From assembly GCF_001705665.1 (NCBI RefSeq), contig NZ_MDHA01000065.1, positions 62,001 to 126,000 of the forward strand: a DNA stretch of 64,000 nt. The letters run 5' to 3'. Below, piece after piece: positions 18,000 to 27,100 of this stretch (the first letter of the stretch is position 1; each line of letters begins with the position of its first letter). A model generated the notes under the pieces. It saw only the letters and a program-made list of their open reading frames with translations. It was not told the DNA's origin and did no database searches. The translations under genes were made by a program, and so were the position numbers. Source of the DNA: Thioclava sp. SK-1 (GTDB lineage: Bacteria > Pseudomonadota > Alphaproteobacteria > Rhodobacterales > Rhodobacteraceae).

Positions 18000-18743
18000 A
18001 TGTCGAAGAAGTTGCGTCTTGGCGTAAACATTGATCATGTTGCAACGATTAGAAATGCCCGCGGTTCTGTTTATCCCGACCCGGTGCGCGCGGCAAAGCT
18101 GGCGGAAGAGGCTGGCGCAGATGGTATCACGGCGCATTTGCGCGAAGACCGCCGCCATATCCGTGACGCCGATATTGAGGCTTTGCACGCGGCGCTGTCG
18201 ACGCCGCTGAATTTTGAAATGGCCTCAACACCCGAAATGCAACAGATCGCGCTGCGCCATGTACCACACGCCTGCTGTATTGTCCCCGAAAAGCGTGAGG
18301 AATTGACCACCGAAGGTGGGTTGGATGTTGCCGCAGATCAAGCGCGCCTAAAGGAATATCTTGCGCCTTTGGTGGATGCCGGAACACGTGTGTCGATGTT
18401 TATCGGTCATGAGCCGCGGCAAATTGAAGCTTCGGCGCGGGTCGGTGCGCAGGTGGTCGAGCTGCACACCGGCATGTATTGCGATCTACACTTTGCAGGC
18501 CGGTTTGAGGAGCGCGACGCAGAGCTGGAGGCATTGCGTGCCGGCGCCGCCTATGCGCATGAACTGGGCTTAGAGGTTCACGCAGGTCATGGGCTGACCT
18601 ATGACACCGTCAGGCCTATCGCGCAGATCCCGCAGATTCAAGAGCTCAACATCGGCCATTTCCTGATCGCAGAAGCGGTGTTTATGGGGCTTGGCCCGGC
18701 GGTGACACATATGCGCCATTTAATGGATGCGACACGGGGCTGA
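18000..18743 (+). CDS. pdxJ: Pyridoxine 5'-phosphate synthase PdxJ
   Basis: 247-residue TIM-barrel enzyme that condenses 1-deoxyxylulose 5-phosphate with 3-amino-2-oxopropyl phosphate in vitamin B6 synthesis. Diagnostic blocks are [16 protein letters not shown] at the N-terminus, [31 protein letters not shown] and [14 protein letters not shown] at the C-terminus. The ATG at 18000 is the expected start. acpS begins three bases after its stop and both precede lepB-rnc-era-recO. Confidence 0.96.
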   Translation: MSKKLRLGVNIDHVATIRNARGSVYPDPVRAAKLAEEAGADGITAHLREDRRHIRDADIEALHAALSTPLNFEMASTPEMQQIALRHVPHACCIVPEKREELTTEGGLDVAADQARLKEYLAPLVDAGTRVSMFIGHEPRQIEASARVGAQVVELHTGMYCDLHFAGRFEERDAELEALRAGAAYAHELGLEVHAGHGLTYDTVRPIAQIPQIQELNIGHFLIAEAVFMGLGPAVTHMRHLMDATRG

Positions 18744-18746
18744 TAA

Positions 18747-19148
18747 ATGATTTTGGGAATCGGCTCTGATTTGGCCAATATTGATCGTATCGCGGGCACT
18801 TTGGACCGGTTCGGAGAGCGATTTCGCAACCGTGTCTTCACCGAAACCGAACAGCGCAAAGCGGATAGCCGCGCTGATATGGTGGGCACATTTGCCAAAC
18901 GCTGGGCCGCGAAAGAAGCCTGTTCCAAGGCGCTGGGAACCGGTCTGCGCATGGGGATTTCGTGGAAAGATATGGCCGTTAGCAATCTCAATACCGGGCA
19001 GCCAGTGATGGAGTTGACAGGCTGGGCGGCGGAGCGTCTGGCGCAATTGACGCCGGACGGGCATCAGGCAATCGTGCATGTTACGCTGACCGACGATCAC
19101 CCTTGGGCGCAGGCTTTTGTGGTGATCGAAGCCCGCCCAATTGCATAA
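18747..19148 (+). CDS. acpS: Holo-[acyl-carrier-protein] synthase AcpS
   Basis: 133-residue phosphopantetheinyl transferase that moves the 4'-phosphopantetheine of CoA onto ACP. It opens with [14 protein letters not shown] and has [18 protein letters not shown], carrying the metal-binding Asp and Glu of the family. Start ATG 18747 lies three bases after pdxJ. The two are probably one transcript; a possible separate promoter for lepB follows at 19175. Confidence 0.95.
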   Translation: MILGIGSDLANIDRIAGTLDRFGERFRNRVFTETEQRKADSRADMVGTFAKRWAAKEACSKALGTGLRMGISWKDMAVSNLNTGQPVMELTGWAAERLAQLTPDGHQAIVHVTLTDDHPWAQAFVVIEARPIA

Positions 19149-19174
19149 CTCCACGCTTTCACAACCAAGCTTCC

Positions 19175-19203
19175 TTGACAGGCCATAGGTCACGCGTCAC
19201 AGA
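19175..19203 (+). promoter_or_regulatory. Possible promoter for lepB-rnc-era
   Basis: A perfect TTGACA at 19175-19180 lies in the 88-base gap between acpS and lepB. At 17 bases spacing the -10 element is poor (CACAGA). It would give lepB and the genes behind it a start independent of pdxJ-acpS. Position and the -35 are the only support. Confidence 0.35.
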
Positions 19204-19236
19204 AGGGCCAAGCTTTACAAAGGGGGCATTTTGGCC

Positions 19237-20028
19237 ATGGCAAGCAAGGCGGACAAGACGCAAGGCGGCATTGTCGAAACGATCAAGACCGTGTTTTGGG
19301 CGTTGCTGATTGCAGGCGTTTTCCGCACGCTGTTCTTTCAGCCGTTCTGGATTCCATCCGGGTCGATGAAGGACACGTTGCTGATCGGGGATTTCCTGTT
19401 CGTCAACAAAATGGCCTATGGGTATTCGCAATATTCCTGCCCCTTCTCGGCCTGCCCGATTGAGGGGCGGTTGTTTGGTTCCGACCCCGAGCGTGGGGAT
19501 GTGGTTGTGTTCCGCCATCCGACCCAAGGCGTAGATTACATCAAACGTTTGATCGGCTTGCCTGGCGATAAAATCCAGATGATCGATGGCGTGCTTAATA
19601 TCAATGGCACCCCTGTAAAGCTGGAAAATCAGCCGCCGTTTGAAGAGGTCATGGCACAACAAGGCCCGCAACGTTTGACGCCGCGGTGCGAAAATGCGCC
19701 GGTTGGGATGGGCGATATCTGTATCAAAGGACGTCAGATCGAAACGTTGCCCAATGGTGTCAGTCATTCGATCTTGAATATCACCAACACAGGCCCGGTT
19801 GATTCGACCCCCGTGTTTACCGTGCCCGATGGGGAATATTTCTTCATGGGTGACAACCGTGATAACTCTGAAGATAGCCGCTTCCCGCAGGTCCGTGGTG
19901 GATTGGGCTTCGTTCCGGCGAAATTCCTGATTGGCCGTGCGGATCGTATCATGTTCTCATCGGCCGGACGTTCGTTGTTCTACTTCTGGACATGGCGTGC
20001 GGATCGTTTCTTCAAAGCCGTAGAGTGA
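19237..20028 (+). CDS. lepB: Signal peptidase I
   Basis: 263-residue inner-membrane protease that removes signal peptides from exported proteins. After one N-terminal membrane segment (about 15-33) comes the catalytic serine S43 in [10 protein letters not shown]; the catalytic lysine is K103 in [12 protein letters not shown]; the conserved box E motif is [18 protein letters not shown] central insertion with four cysteines in all (for example YSCPFSACP) is typical of alphaproteobacterial LepB. The frame also has a TTG at 19231, but ATG 19237, ten bases after AGGGGG, is a better fit. rnc follows after 10 bases. Confidence 0.95.
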   Translation: MASKADKTQGGIVETIKTVFWALLIAGVFRTLFFQPFWIPSGSMKDTLLIGDFLFVNKMAYGYSQYSCPFSACPIEGRLFGSDPERGDVVVFRHPTQGVDYIKRLIGLPGDKIQMIDGVLNINGTPVKLENQPPFEEVMAQQGPQRLTPRCENAPVGMGDICIKGRQIETLPNGVSHSILNITNTGPVDSTPVFTVPDGEYFFMGDNRDNSEDSRFPQVRGGLGFVPAKFLIGRADRIMFSSAGRSLFYFWTWRADRFFKAVE

Positions 20029-20038
20029 AGGCAGTCTT

Positions 20039-20725
20039 GTGAAGATCGCAAAAGATATTGCTGAATTTATGGACCGGTTGGGATATCAATTTTCCCAGCC
20101 GGATTTGCTTATTCGTGCGTTGACACATGCGTCGATTTCAACCCCGACGCGCCCCGACAACCAACGGTTGGAGTTTCTCGGGGATCGCGTGCTGGGCCTG
20201 TCAATGGCAGAGGCGCTGTATCAGGCCGATGCCGAGGCAACAGAAGGTCAGCTTGCGCCGCGGTTCAACGCGCTTGTGCGCCGCGAAGCCTGTGCGGATG
20301 TGGCGCGGCAGGTGGATCTGGGCGCTGTGCTGAAGCTTGGCCGGTCAGAAATGATGACCGGGGGGCGGCGCAAAGAGGCGCTGCTTGCCGATGCGATGGA
20401 GGCGGTAATTGCCGCCGTCTATCTGGATGGCGGGTTTGAGGCGGCGCGCGGTATCATTATCGCGCTTTGGGGCCAGCGTATTCACGAGGTTGCAGAAGAC
20501 AGCCGCGATCCGAAAACCGCCTTGCAAGAATGGGCGCAGGCGCGGCGTTTGCCGCCACCGCAATACCTGACGGTATCGCGCGACGGCCCTGATCACGCGC
20601 CCGTCTTTACCATCGAAGCCCGACTGTCCAATGGGGAGGCCGAACGCGCCACCGCTGGTGCGAAACGGCAAGCCGAACAATCTGCAGCCCGTGCCCTTTT
20701 GGACCGGATGGAGGCTCAAAAATGA
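20039..20725 (+). CDS. rnc: Ribonuclease III
   Basis: 228-residue dsRNA endonuclease for rRNA and mRNA processing. The N-terminal catalytic domain has the signature [12 protein letters not shown] and the downstream metal-binding acidic residues in [17 protein letters not shown]; the C-terminal dsRNA-binding domain (about 155-225) has [11 protein letters not shown] and ends with an [14 protein letters not shown] helix. The start is a GTG at 20039. Its stop overlaps the era ATG (ATGA), the classic rnc-era coupling. Confidence 0.95.
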   Translation: MKIAKDIAEFMDRLGYQFSQPDLLIRALTHASISTPTRPDNQRLEFLGDRVLGLSMAEALYQADAEATEGQLAPRFNALVRREACADVARQVDLGAVLKLGRSEMMTGGRRKEALLADAMEAVIAAVYLDGGFEAARGIIIALWGQRIHEVAEDSRDPKTALQEWAQARRLPPPQYLTVSRDGPDHAPVFTIEARLSNGEAERATAGAKRQAEQSAARALLDRMEAQK

Positions 20726-21633
20726 CCGATCAAACATCAGCCGGTTTCGTCGCCCTTATTGGCGAGCCCAATGCCGGAAAATCCACCCTTTTGAACAAGA
20801 TGGTCGGCGCCAAAGTGTCCATCGTGACGCATAAGGTGCAGACCACGCGCGCACGTATCCGCGGCGTCGCGATGGAAGGGCAAAGCCAGCTGGTGTTTGT
20901 GGATACCCCTGGCATTTTCCGCCCTCGTCGCCGTTTGGACCGTGCGATGGTCTCTGCGGCCTGGGGTGGTGCGGCGGATGCGGATGTCGTTTTGCTGCTG
21001 GTTGAGGCCCATCGCGGCATGACGCCGGGTGTGGAAGCAATCCTTGAGGCATTGAAAGAACGCGGTGGCACGCAGCCCGTCGCATTGGCGATCAATAAGA
21101 TTGACCGGGTGCAGGCCGAAGTGCTGCTGGCATTGTCGCAAAAGCTCAATGATGCCTATGAATTTGCCAATACATTCATGATCTCGGCCGAGCGTGGGCA
21201 TGGCGTTGAACATCTGCGCACATGGCTGGCAGATCAGCTGCCACAAGGGCCGTGGCTGTATCCAGAAGATCAGATTGCGGATTTGCCGCTGCGGATGATT
21301 GCCTCAGAAATCACCCGTGAGAAGCTGACGCTTCGCTTGCATGAAGAGCTGCCCTACCAGCTGACCGTCGAAACGGAGCAATGGCAGGATCGTAAGGATG
21401 GCTCCACCCGGATTGACCAGCTGATCTATGTCGCCCGTGACGGGCACAAAGGTATCATTCTGGGCAAGGGCGGTGAAACCATCAAAGGTGTATCTAAGGC
21501 GGCGCGTGAAGAATTGGCCGAGTTCCTGGGGCGCCCTGTGCACTTGTTCTTGCAGGTCAAAGTGCGTCCCGGTTGGCTTGAAGAGCGCGAGCGCTATGGC
21601 GAAATGGGGCTTAATTTTAAAGATGGCGACTGA
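20722..21633 (+). CDS. era: GTPase Era
   Basis: 303-residue essential GTPase that binds the 3' end of 16S rRNA during 30S maturation. G1 is GEPNAGKST (about residues 14-22), the switch region has [10 protein letters not shown]3 is DTPGIF and G4 is NKID. The C-terminal KH domain carries [16 protein letters not shown]. It overlaps rnc by four bases at the start and shares one base with the DUF1491 gene at the end. Confidence 0.97.
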   Translation: MTDQTSAGFVALIGEPNAGKSTLLNKMVGAKVSIVTHKVQTTRARIRGVAMEGQSQLVFVDTPGIFRPRRRLDRAMVSAAWGGAADADVVLLLVEAHRGMTPGVEAILEALKERGGTQPVALAINKIDRVQAEVLLALSQKLNDAYEFANTFMISAERGHGVEHLRTWLADQLPQGPWLYPEDQIADLPLRMIASEITREKLTLRLHEELPYQLTVETEQWQDRKDGSTRIDQLIYVARDGHKGIILGKGGETIKGVSKAAREELAEFLGRPVHLFLQVKVRPGWLEERERYGEMGLNFKDGD

Positions 21634-21959
21634 TGCTGACAGCGGAGTTTTGGGTTAAAGCCTATCTTAAGCGGCTGGAACTGAAAAATATTCCCGCATA
21701 TGTCATTCGGCATGGCAATGATAGTTCCGGCGCGGTTTTGGTGAAATGTGCCCGTTTGAATGGCACGGCGCAGGCCTATCAGCGCAGCTTTGACCTGATG
21801 ACCGGCGATCGCCGCTGGATAGAGCTGATCTGCGGCTCAGAGGCCGATGTTGACGCGTCCATTCGCAAACAAACCGGTTTTGACCCCGACTTATGGGTGA
21901 TTGAACTGGAATCGCGTGACGGGCAGACTTTGCTAGATGAAGATGGCCTGAACCTGTAA
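21633..21959 (+). CDS. DUF1491 family protein
   Basis: 108-residue cytoplasmic protein of the DUF1491 family, found in alphaproteobacteria between era and recO. It begins LTAEFWVKAYLKRLELKNIPAYVI, is of mixed alpha/beta character and has no catalytic motif that I can name. Its ATG overlaps the last base of the era stop codon, so it is coupled to era. Conservation of place suggests a role near ribosome maturation or DNA repair, but this is inference. Confidence 0.8.
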   Translation: MLTAEFWVKAYLKRLELKNIPAYVIRHGNDSSGAVLVKCARLNGTAQAYQRSFDLMTGDRRWIELICGSEADVDASIRKQTGFDPDLWVIELESRDGQTLLDEDGLNL

Positions 21960-22010
21960 CGAGGTGGGCCGCATCGCTGGGGCACGGCCGGTGCGGGCAG
22001 GGGGCGCGCG

Positions 22011-22733
22011 ATGGAATGGCATGACAGTGGGACGGTCCTGTCCGCCCGGCCGCATGGTGAAACGGGCATGTTAATCGAGGTGTTCACCCGCGATCATGGG
22101 CGCCATAGCGGCATCGTTCCGGGCGGCATTTCGCGTAAGAAGGCTGCGATGTTGCAGCCGGGCAGCCATCTGTCCCTGCGCTGGCGTGCACGATTGCAAG
22201 ATCAGCTTGGCACCTTTACCCCAGAGCCGCTGAAATCCCGCGCAGGCGCGATGTCGGATCGTTTGGCGCTTCTGGGGCTCAGCGCGACCTGTGCATTGTT
22301 GGGATTTGCTTTGCCGGACCGGGAGCCGCACCTGCGCCTGTTTTCGGCCTCAGAACCGCTGTTTGACGTGATTGGCATGGTCCATGATGGCTGGATTCTG
22401 GATTATTTGCGGTGGGAAATGATGCTTTTGGAGGATCTGGGCTATGGCTTGGATCTGACACGCTGTGCGGTGACCGGATCGCGAGATCATCTGGCCTTTG
22501 TCAGCCCGAAAACCGGGCGCGCAGTCAGCCCGGAAGGGGCGGGAGAGTGGGCGCCACGTCTGCTGCCCTTGCCGCAATTTTTACTGGGGCAGGGCAGTGC
22601 CACCTTGGCGGAGGTCGAAGACGGGCTGCGGCTGACCGGGCATTTTTTGCAGCACCGCCTGGCCACAGCATTGGGTGATCGTCCCCTACCTGCCGCGCGG
22701 CAACGGTTTTTGGATGCGTTGGCGCGGGCCTGA
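22011..22733 (+). CDS. recO: DNA repair protein RecO
   Basis: 240-residue RecO, which binds SSB and loads RecA at gaps within the RecFOR pathway. The N-terminal OB fold opens MEWHDSGTVLSARPHGETGMLIEVFTR split over the first 30 residues, with HSGIVPGG and the basic GISRKKAAMLQPG; the helical C-terminal part has the RYEMMLLEDLGYGLDLTRCAV-like stretch (here RWEMMLLEDLGYGLDL). The cysteine-rich zinc site of some RecO proteins is not evident. The ATG at 22011 follows GGGGGCGCGCG. It ends exactly where a convergent GNAT gene ends. Confidence 0.92.
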   Translation: MEWHDSGTVLSARPHGETGMLIEVFTRDHGRHSGIVPGGISRKKAAMLQPGSHLSLRWRARLQDQLGTFTPEPLKSRAGAMSDRLALLGLSATCALLGFALPDREPHLRLFSASEPLFDVIGMVHDGWILDYLRWEMMLLEDLGYGLDLTRCAVTGSRDHLAFVSPKTGRAVSPEGAGEWAPRLLPLPQFLLGQGSATLAEVEDGLRLTGHFLQHRLATALGDRPLPAARQRFLDALARA

Positions 22734-23240
22734 TCAGTCCGGTTGCGTGCGATCATCTAGCATCAGCTGCAACAAGACCAGATCCAGCCAACGGCCAAAT
22801 TTCATCCCCACCTGCGGCATCCGGCCTGTTTCGACAAAGCCCAACCGTTCGTGCAATCGGATCGACCCGGGATTATCCGCCGAAATCGCGGCAACCATGA
22901 CATGTTTTCCATGGGCTTTGGCGCGCGTGATCAGCTCTGACATCATCGGGGTTCCCAATCCCTGTCCACGGGCGTCAGGATGGACATAAACCGAATGCTC
23001 CACCGTCAAGTGATAGCCGTCATGTGGGCGATACGCACCATATGTGGCATAGCCCAGCACCCGGCCTTCGTGCTCTGTCACCAGCACGGGAAATCCTGCC
23101 GATTGGCGCTCCAGCAACCAGGCTGCGCGGTTGTCCTCATCCACGATGATCTTGTTCCAGATCGCGGTCGTCGTCCTCACCGTGTCATTATAGATCTGGG
23201 TAACTGCGGGAATATCAGATAGCTGCGCGTCGCGGATCAT
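22734..23240 (-). CDS. GNAT family N-acetyltransferase (phosphinothricin acetyltransferase-like)
   Basis: 168-residue acetyl-CoA-dependent acyltransferase. Family marks are IRDAQLSDIPAVTQIYNDTV at the N-terminus, the acetyl-CoA loop DARGQGLGTPMM, then AAISADNPGSIRLHERLGF and VGMKFGRWLDLVLLQ. These fit the PAT/YncA subgroup, which acetylates methionine sulfone, sulfoximine and related amino acids. An open frame continues to 23324, but ATG 23240 is directly preceded by a perfect AGGAGG-type site (AAAGGAGGTCCCA). It stands alone between recO and mcd. Confidence 0.85.
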   Translation of the reverse strand: MIRDAQLSDIPAVTQIYNDTVRTTTAIWNKIIVDEDNRAAWLLERQSAGFPVLVTEHEGRVLGYATYGAYRPHDGYHLTVEHSVYVHPDARGQGLGTPMMSELITRAKAHGKHVMVAAISADNPGSIRLHERLGFVETGRMPQVGMKFGRWLDLVLLQLMLDDRTQPD

Positions 23241-23339
23241 TGGGACCTCCTTTTCGCAGCAGATTGCCCGAACTGCGGTGCGGCGCAATGAAAAACGGGA
23301 CCAGACGGCCCCGCTGTGACGCAATGTCAGCCGCTGGTC

Positions 23340-25004
23340 CTAGCCCAGAAGACGCCGCGCGATCACCTGCGCCTGAATTTCAGCGGCCCCTTCAAAGATA
23401 TTCAAGATCCGCGCGTCGCATAGGATACGAGAAATTCCATATTCCAGCGCAAACCCGTTGCCACCGTGAATTTGCAACCCGTTATCGGCACAGGCCCATG
23501 CCACGCGCGCGCCCAGCAGCTTGGCCATGCCCGCCTCAACATCGCAACGATGACCGTGGTCTTTTTCCCACGCGCTGAAATAGGTCAGCTGACGTGCGAT
23601 CATGATTTCTACCGCCATAATCGCGAGTTTTGATCCAACACGGGGGAATTCGATCAAGGATTTGCCAAATTGCTTGCGGTCGATGGCATATTGCATCGCC
23701 ACTTCACAGGCAGATTGGGCCACACCAACGGCACGGGCCGCTGTCTGGATGCGTGCGGATTCGAAGGTCTCCATCAGCTGTTTAAAGCCTTTGCCCTCTT
23801 CGCCGCCCAGAAGATTTTCGCCTTTGACTTTGAAATTATCGAAGGCCAGCTCATATTCCTTCATGCCGCGATAGCCCAGAACCTCGATTTCGCCGCCGGT
23901 CATACCGTCGGTCGGGAACGGGTCGGCATCGGTTCCGGGCAGCTTTTCTGCCAGGAACATCGACAAACCTTTGTAATTGTCGGTGCCCGTGTCGGTGCGC
24001 GCCAACAGGGTCATTACCTGGGTGCGTGCAGCATGGGTGATCCATGTTTTATTCCCAGTCACCAGCCAATCATCACCATCCTTCACCGCACGGGTGCGCA
24101 AACTGCCCAAATCGGATCCGGTGTTCGGTTCGGTGAAAACGGCGGTTGAAAGCACTTCACCTGTGGCCAATTGTGGCAACCATTTCTGCTTTTGATCTTC
24201 GGTGCCGCCGCACAGGATCAATTCGGCCGCGATTTCGGACCGGGTGCCAAGCGATCCTACGCCGATATAGCCGCGCGAAAGTTCTTCGGTCACCACTACC
24301 ATTGCGGCTTTGGACATCCCAAACCCACCGTATTCTTCGGGGATTGTCAGGCCGAACACGCCCAGCTCTGCCAACTCCTCGATGGTGTCCATCGGGATCA
24401 GCTCATCTTTCAGATGCCAGTCATGGGCGAAGGGTTTCACTCGGTCCTCCGCATAACGGTAGAATTGCTCGCGGACCATTTCCAATTCTTCATCCAGACC
24501 AGAGGCGCCAAAGACAGACCGGCCTTGGGTATCGCGCATCAAGGCGACCAGGTTTGCGCGGGCTTGTGGGCTGTTGCCCGATGCCATCAGCGTTTTCGCC
24601 GCATTGCCCGGCGCCCATGTCAGGCCCAGATCAGACAGGCGCACCATTTCCCCTTGGGACATCGGGATGCCGCCGGCAATCTGATTCAGATACTCGCCAA
24701 ACCCGATTTGCAGCAAAAGGCTTTCCATCTCGCCCAATGCGCCGGTTTCGGACAGACGTGCAGCCCAAGCCTGCAACTGCACCAATGCCTGGTGATAAGT
24801 GGCCAACCACGCCAGGCCATGCGCTTCATATTGATGGGCTTCGAGGGCCGCGCCGGATACGCGCCCGTCTGCCACGACCAATGCGCGTAGCGCCTCGGTG
24901 GCCTGCGCAACCAAATTTTCTACGCTTGGCAGACATTGTGCTGTCAGGCCTAGCAGATCGCCCAGAACGGCTGTCTTGCTCATTTCCACACCATCATGTG
25001 CCAT
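23340..25004 (-). CDS. mcd: (2S)-methylsuccinyl-CoA dehydrogenase (ethylmalonyl-CoA pathway)
   Basis: 554-residue FAD-dependent acyl-CoA dehydrogenase. An N-terminal extension of about 150-170 residues precedes a normal dehydrogenase core; this two-part layout and the total length are those of Mcd, which oxidises (2S)-methylsuccinyl-CoA to mesaconyl-CoA. Core motifs are TIPEEYGGFGMSKAAM, AVFTEPNTGSDLGSL, GNKTWITHAARTQV and the C-terminal QIHGGNGFALEYGISRILCDARI followed by NIFEGAAEIQ. The ATG at 25004 follows AGAGGACTGATTC; MSKTAVLG at 24983 is an alternative. The other ethylmalonyl-CoA pathway genes are not in the window. Confidence 0.85.
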   Translation of the reverse strand: MAHDGVEMSKTAVLGDLLGLTAQCLPSVENLVAQATEALRALVVADGRVSGAALEAHQYEAHGLAWLATYHQALVQLQAWAARLSETGALGEMESLLLQIGFGEYLNQIAGGIPMSQGEMVRLSDLGLTWAPGNAAKTLMASGNSPQARANLVALMRDTQGRSVFGASGLDEELEMVREQFYRYAEDRVKPFAHDWHLKDELIPMDTIEELAELGVFGLTIPEEYGGFGMSKAAMVVVTEELSRGYIGVGSLGTRSEIAAELILCGGTEDQKQKWLPQLATGEVLSTAVFTEPNTGSDLGSLRTRAVKDGDDWLVTGNKTWITHAARTQVMTLLARTDTGTDNYKGLSMFLAEKLPGTDADPFPTDGMTGGEIEVLGYRGMKEYELAFDNFKVKGENLLGGEEGKGFKQLMETFESARIQTAARAVGVAQSACEVAMQYAIDRKQFGKSLIEFPRVGSKLAIMAVEIMIARQLTYFSAWEKDHGHRCDVEAGMAKLLGARVAWACADNGLQIHGGNGFALEYGISRILCDARILNIFEGAAEIQAQVIARRLLG

Positions 25005-25218
25005 GAATCAGTCCTCTTCCCTTGTTGCGATGTTTCTAACCACTTCGCACCTGCAGCGCAATATTAAGTCCAATTTATGAGATATTTTGACAATTTGTTT
25101 CGCAGAGATTCCGCGGCTGCCCGGCGAATGCGCATTTTGCAAGCATACGCTGCTGATTGCTTGTGCGTGCAGCATCCAGCCGATAGCTCAGTCAGGTGAA
25201 TTAGGCAGGAGATCGCGG

Positions 25219-25974
25219 ATGTACGGGTTAGAGCTGTGGCAACTTGGCGCCGCGATTCTTGTGACATTTTGCGCAGGCTTCGTGAAAGGCGCAATTGGCT
25301 TTGCACTGCCGATGATCATGCTCTCGGTCTTTGCCTCATTTATGGATGCAGAGACGGCGCTGGCGCTGTTAATCGTGCCTGTGGTGGCCACGAATGCCGC
25401 GCAGGCCTTTCGCAATGGCTTTGCGGCGGCGTGGCAAACGGCTGTGGAATACCGGGTGCATCTGATCACGTTATTGGTTTTTATTGCGATCAGCGCACCT
25501 TTGGTGACGATCTTGCCAGCTATGGTGATGTTCTTGATCCTGGGCGTGCCGATCGTGCTATATTCTGCCAATGAGCTTTTGGGCCGGTCGCTGGTCATCC
25601 CAATCCATCACCGTAAACGTGCGGAATTCGGACTTAGCGTGATTGGCGGGCTGTATGGAGGGATTTCCGGGATTTGGGGCCCGCCGTTGATCATTTACCT
25701 GCTGTCGACTGGTGTGGAAAAGGCCAAGTCGATGCGGGTGATGGGTGTGTCCTTCTTTGGTGGCGGTCTGATGCTGACGTTGGCGCATCTGTTCACCGGG
25801 GTGCTCGATCACCGCACATTGCCATTGTCGATTTTTCTGGCGTTGCCTGCTTTATTAGGCATTTGGGTGGGGTTTCGTGCCCATGATCGGCTTGATCCAG
25901 CGAAATTCCGCAGGTTCACATTGCTGATGCTGTTGCTGACCGGGGCCAACCTGCTGCGCAAGGCATTGATGTAG
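25219..25974 (+). CDS. TauE/SafE family sulfite/organic-anion exporter
   Basis: 251-residue inner-membrane protein with about eight hydrophobic segments. The two inverted halves each carry the family glycine motif: FVKGAIGFALPMIML in the first and GGLYGGISGIWGPPLIIYLL in the second. Members export sulfite, sulfoacetate and other small anions. The frame is open to 25087, but ATG 25219 after GCAGGAGAT is the fitting start. It is divergent from mcd with a 214-base spacer and ends seven bases from the convergent Hint gene. The substrate is unknown. Confidence 0.85.
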   Translation: MYGLELWQLGAAILVTFCAGFVKGAIGFALPMIMLSVFASFMDAETALALLIVPVVATNAAQAFRNGFAAAWQTAVEYRVHLITLLVFIAISAPLVTILPAMVMFLILGVPIVLYSANELLGRSLVIPIHHRKRAEFGLSVIGGLYGGISGIWGPPLIIYLLSTGVEKAKSMRVMGVSFFGGGLMLTLAHLFTGVLDHRTLPLSIFLALPALLGIWVGFRAHDRLDPAKFRRFTLLMLLLTGANLLRKALM

Positions 25975-25981
25975 CCTAACT

Positions 25982-27100
25982 TTAGGCGGCGGCCAACCCT
26001 GTGCGGTTTTGCATACGGGCCAGTGCCAGTGTCTGTGCCTCAAACGGGGCCAGCGCGCGGCGTGCCAGATGTTGGTGATCGGGCATCCAACCCGCCAGTG
26101 ACAGATCCGCAAGCGCCGTGGTGCGGGCGAAGCTTGGCTGCGCGGTCAGACCCTGCACGGCAAGGCTTTCAACGGGGAAGCCATCCGCGATAAGTAGGTG
26201 GTGATCCTCCAGAAGGATCCCTTGCCACTCTAACACAGTGCTGCGCAGGGTTTGACGCGCGGTGCAGGTGTCGACCAGATGATGCGCGGGCAGCAGCACT
26301 TCTTCTTCACCCAAGATATAATCAACGGCAGGGCCGGACAGGGCGATGCGATGCTGTGGCAGCACCCATAGGTCACTATCGGCACCAAAATAGGGTGCGC
26401 ATAGGCGGACAGGGTTAAAACAGCCAAATGTCGGAAGGGATAGGCGCCCTGACCACAACACGGGCTGCGGCCCGGCATCTATCGTTTCCACCAGATCACC
26501 GGGGCGTAACCGCCCGGCCGGGCGCAGGCCATCGGGTGTCATGATCGGGGTCGCGGGGGCAAAACATGCGCCCGGCCCATGTGGATGCAGATGCGCGCCC
26601 GCCGCCAGCCATTGCACCGGTGCGCTGATCGTGGCGCGGCCGCGCCCGGTTGCCAGCTCGACCACATCGGCCTGTGAAAGCGGCAGCGGCCCGCGCGTAA
26701 TGCGCTGATAAAAGGTCCCTGTCTCCAGGGCTTCCAACGTCAGGATTGAGCTCCGGTCGGCCCGGCTCCACCGCCAGCTGATCAACCAACGGCCCCCATC
26801 CATCATGCCCTGTTCCAGCGGCAAGATGACGTTATGTTCGGCGCGGCCCTGACGGTGGCGCAGATGCAGCCCCTGCGTGGGATCGAAAGATAGATCCAGA
26901 ACGTCGCGCCCCTGGGTCAGGTTGAACAACGACAGCGCGGTTGTTTCGGCCCGACCAAGGCTGATTTCCATCATCAGACTGCCTTGATCCAACATCGCCG
27001 GCACCCGCGTCGCGGTCAGCGGCACAACCGAGCCACCGAAATGCGCGCCGGGAATATGGGCGACAAACCATGTGGGCGGGCCGGATCGGGTGATCCTCAT
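25982..27100 (-). CDS. Hint-domain protein, short form
   Basis: 372-residue protein. Residues 1-175 form a beta-rich domain that looks like a LamG/concanavalin-type jelly roll; the rest is a Hedgehog/intein-type (Hint) domain. This begins with the expected cysteine in ACFAPATPIMTPDG, followed by RLRPGDLVETIDAGPQPVLW, a block with LPQHRIALSG and the C-terminal LEDHHLLIADGFPVESL. The Hint fold can cleave or splice at its leading cysteine. No signal peptide or membrane segment is seen. The ATG overlaps the stop of the upstream Hint gene (ATGA), so both are made together. Function unknown; probably extracellular or self-processing. Confidence 0.75.
   Translation of the reverse strand: MRITRSGPPTWFVAHIPGAHFGGSVVPLTATRVPAMLDQGSLMMEISLGRAETTALSLFNLTQGRDVLDLSFDPTQGLHLRHRQGRAEHNVILPLEQGMMDGGRWLISWRWSRADRSSILTLEALETGTFYQRITRGPLPLSQADVVELATGRGRATISAPVQWLAAGAHLHPHGPGACFAPATPIMTPDGLRPAGRLRPGDLVETIDAGPQPVLWSGRLSLPTFGCFNPVRLCAPYFGADSDLWVLPQHRIALSGPAVDYILGEEEVLLPAHHLVDTCTARQTLRSTVLEWQGILLEDHHLLIADGFPVESLAVQGLTAQPSFARTTALADLSLAGWMPDHQHLARRALAPFEAQTLALARMQNRTGLAAA

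Noticed and set aside
25064-25078. TTAA-N7-TTAT near-match to a CtrA box between mcd and the TauE gene
   Set aside because: A one-mismatch hit in AT-rich spacer without a placed -10 element; expected by chance.
25178-25205. tRNA-like D-arm phrase (CGATAGCTCAGTCAGG) ahead of the TauE/SafE gene
   Set aside because: No matching acceptor stem, anticodon arm or TPsiC arm follows; the TauE ribosome-binding site starts within 30 bases.
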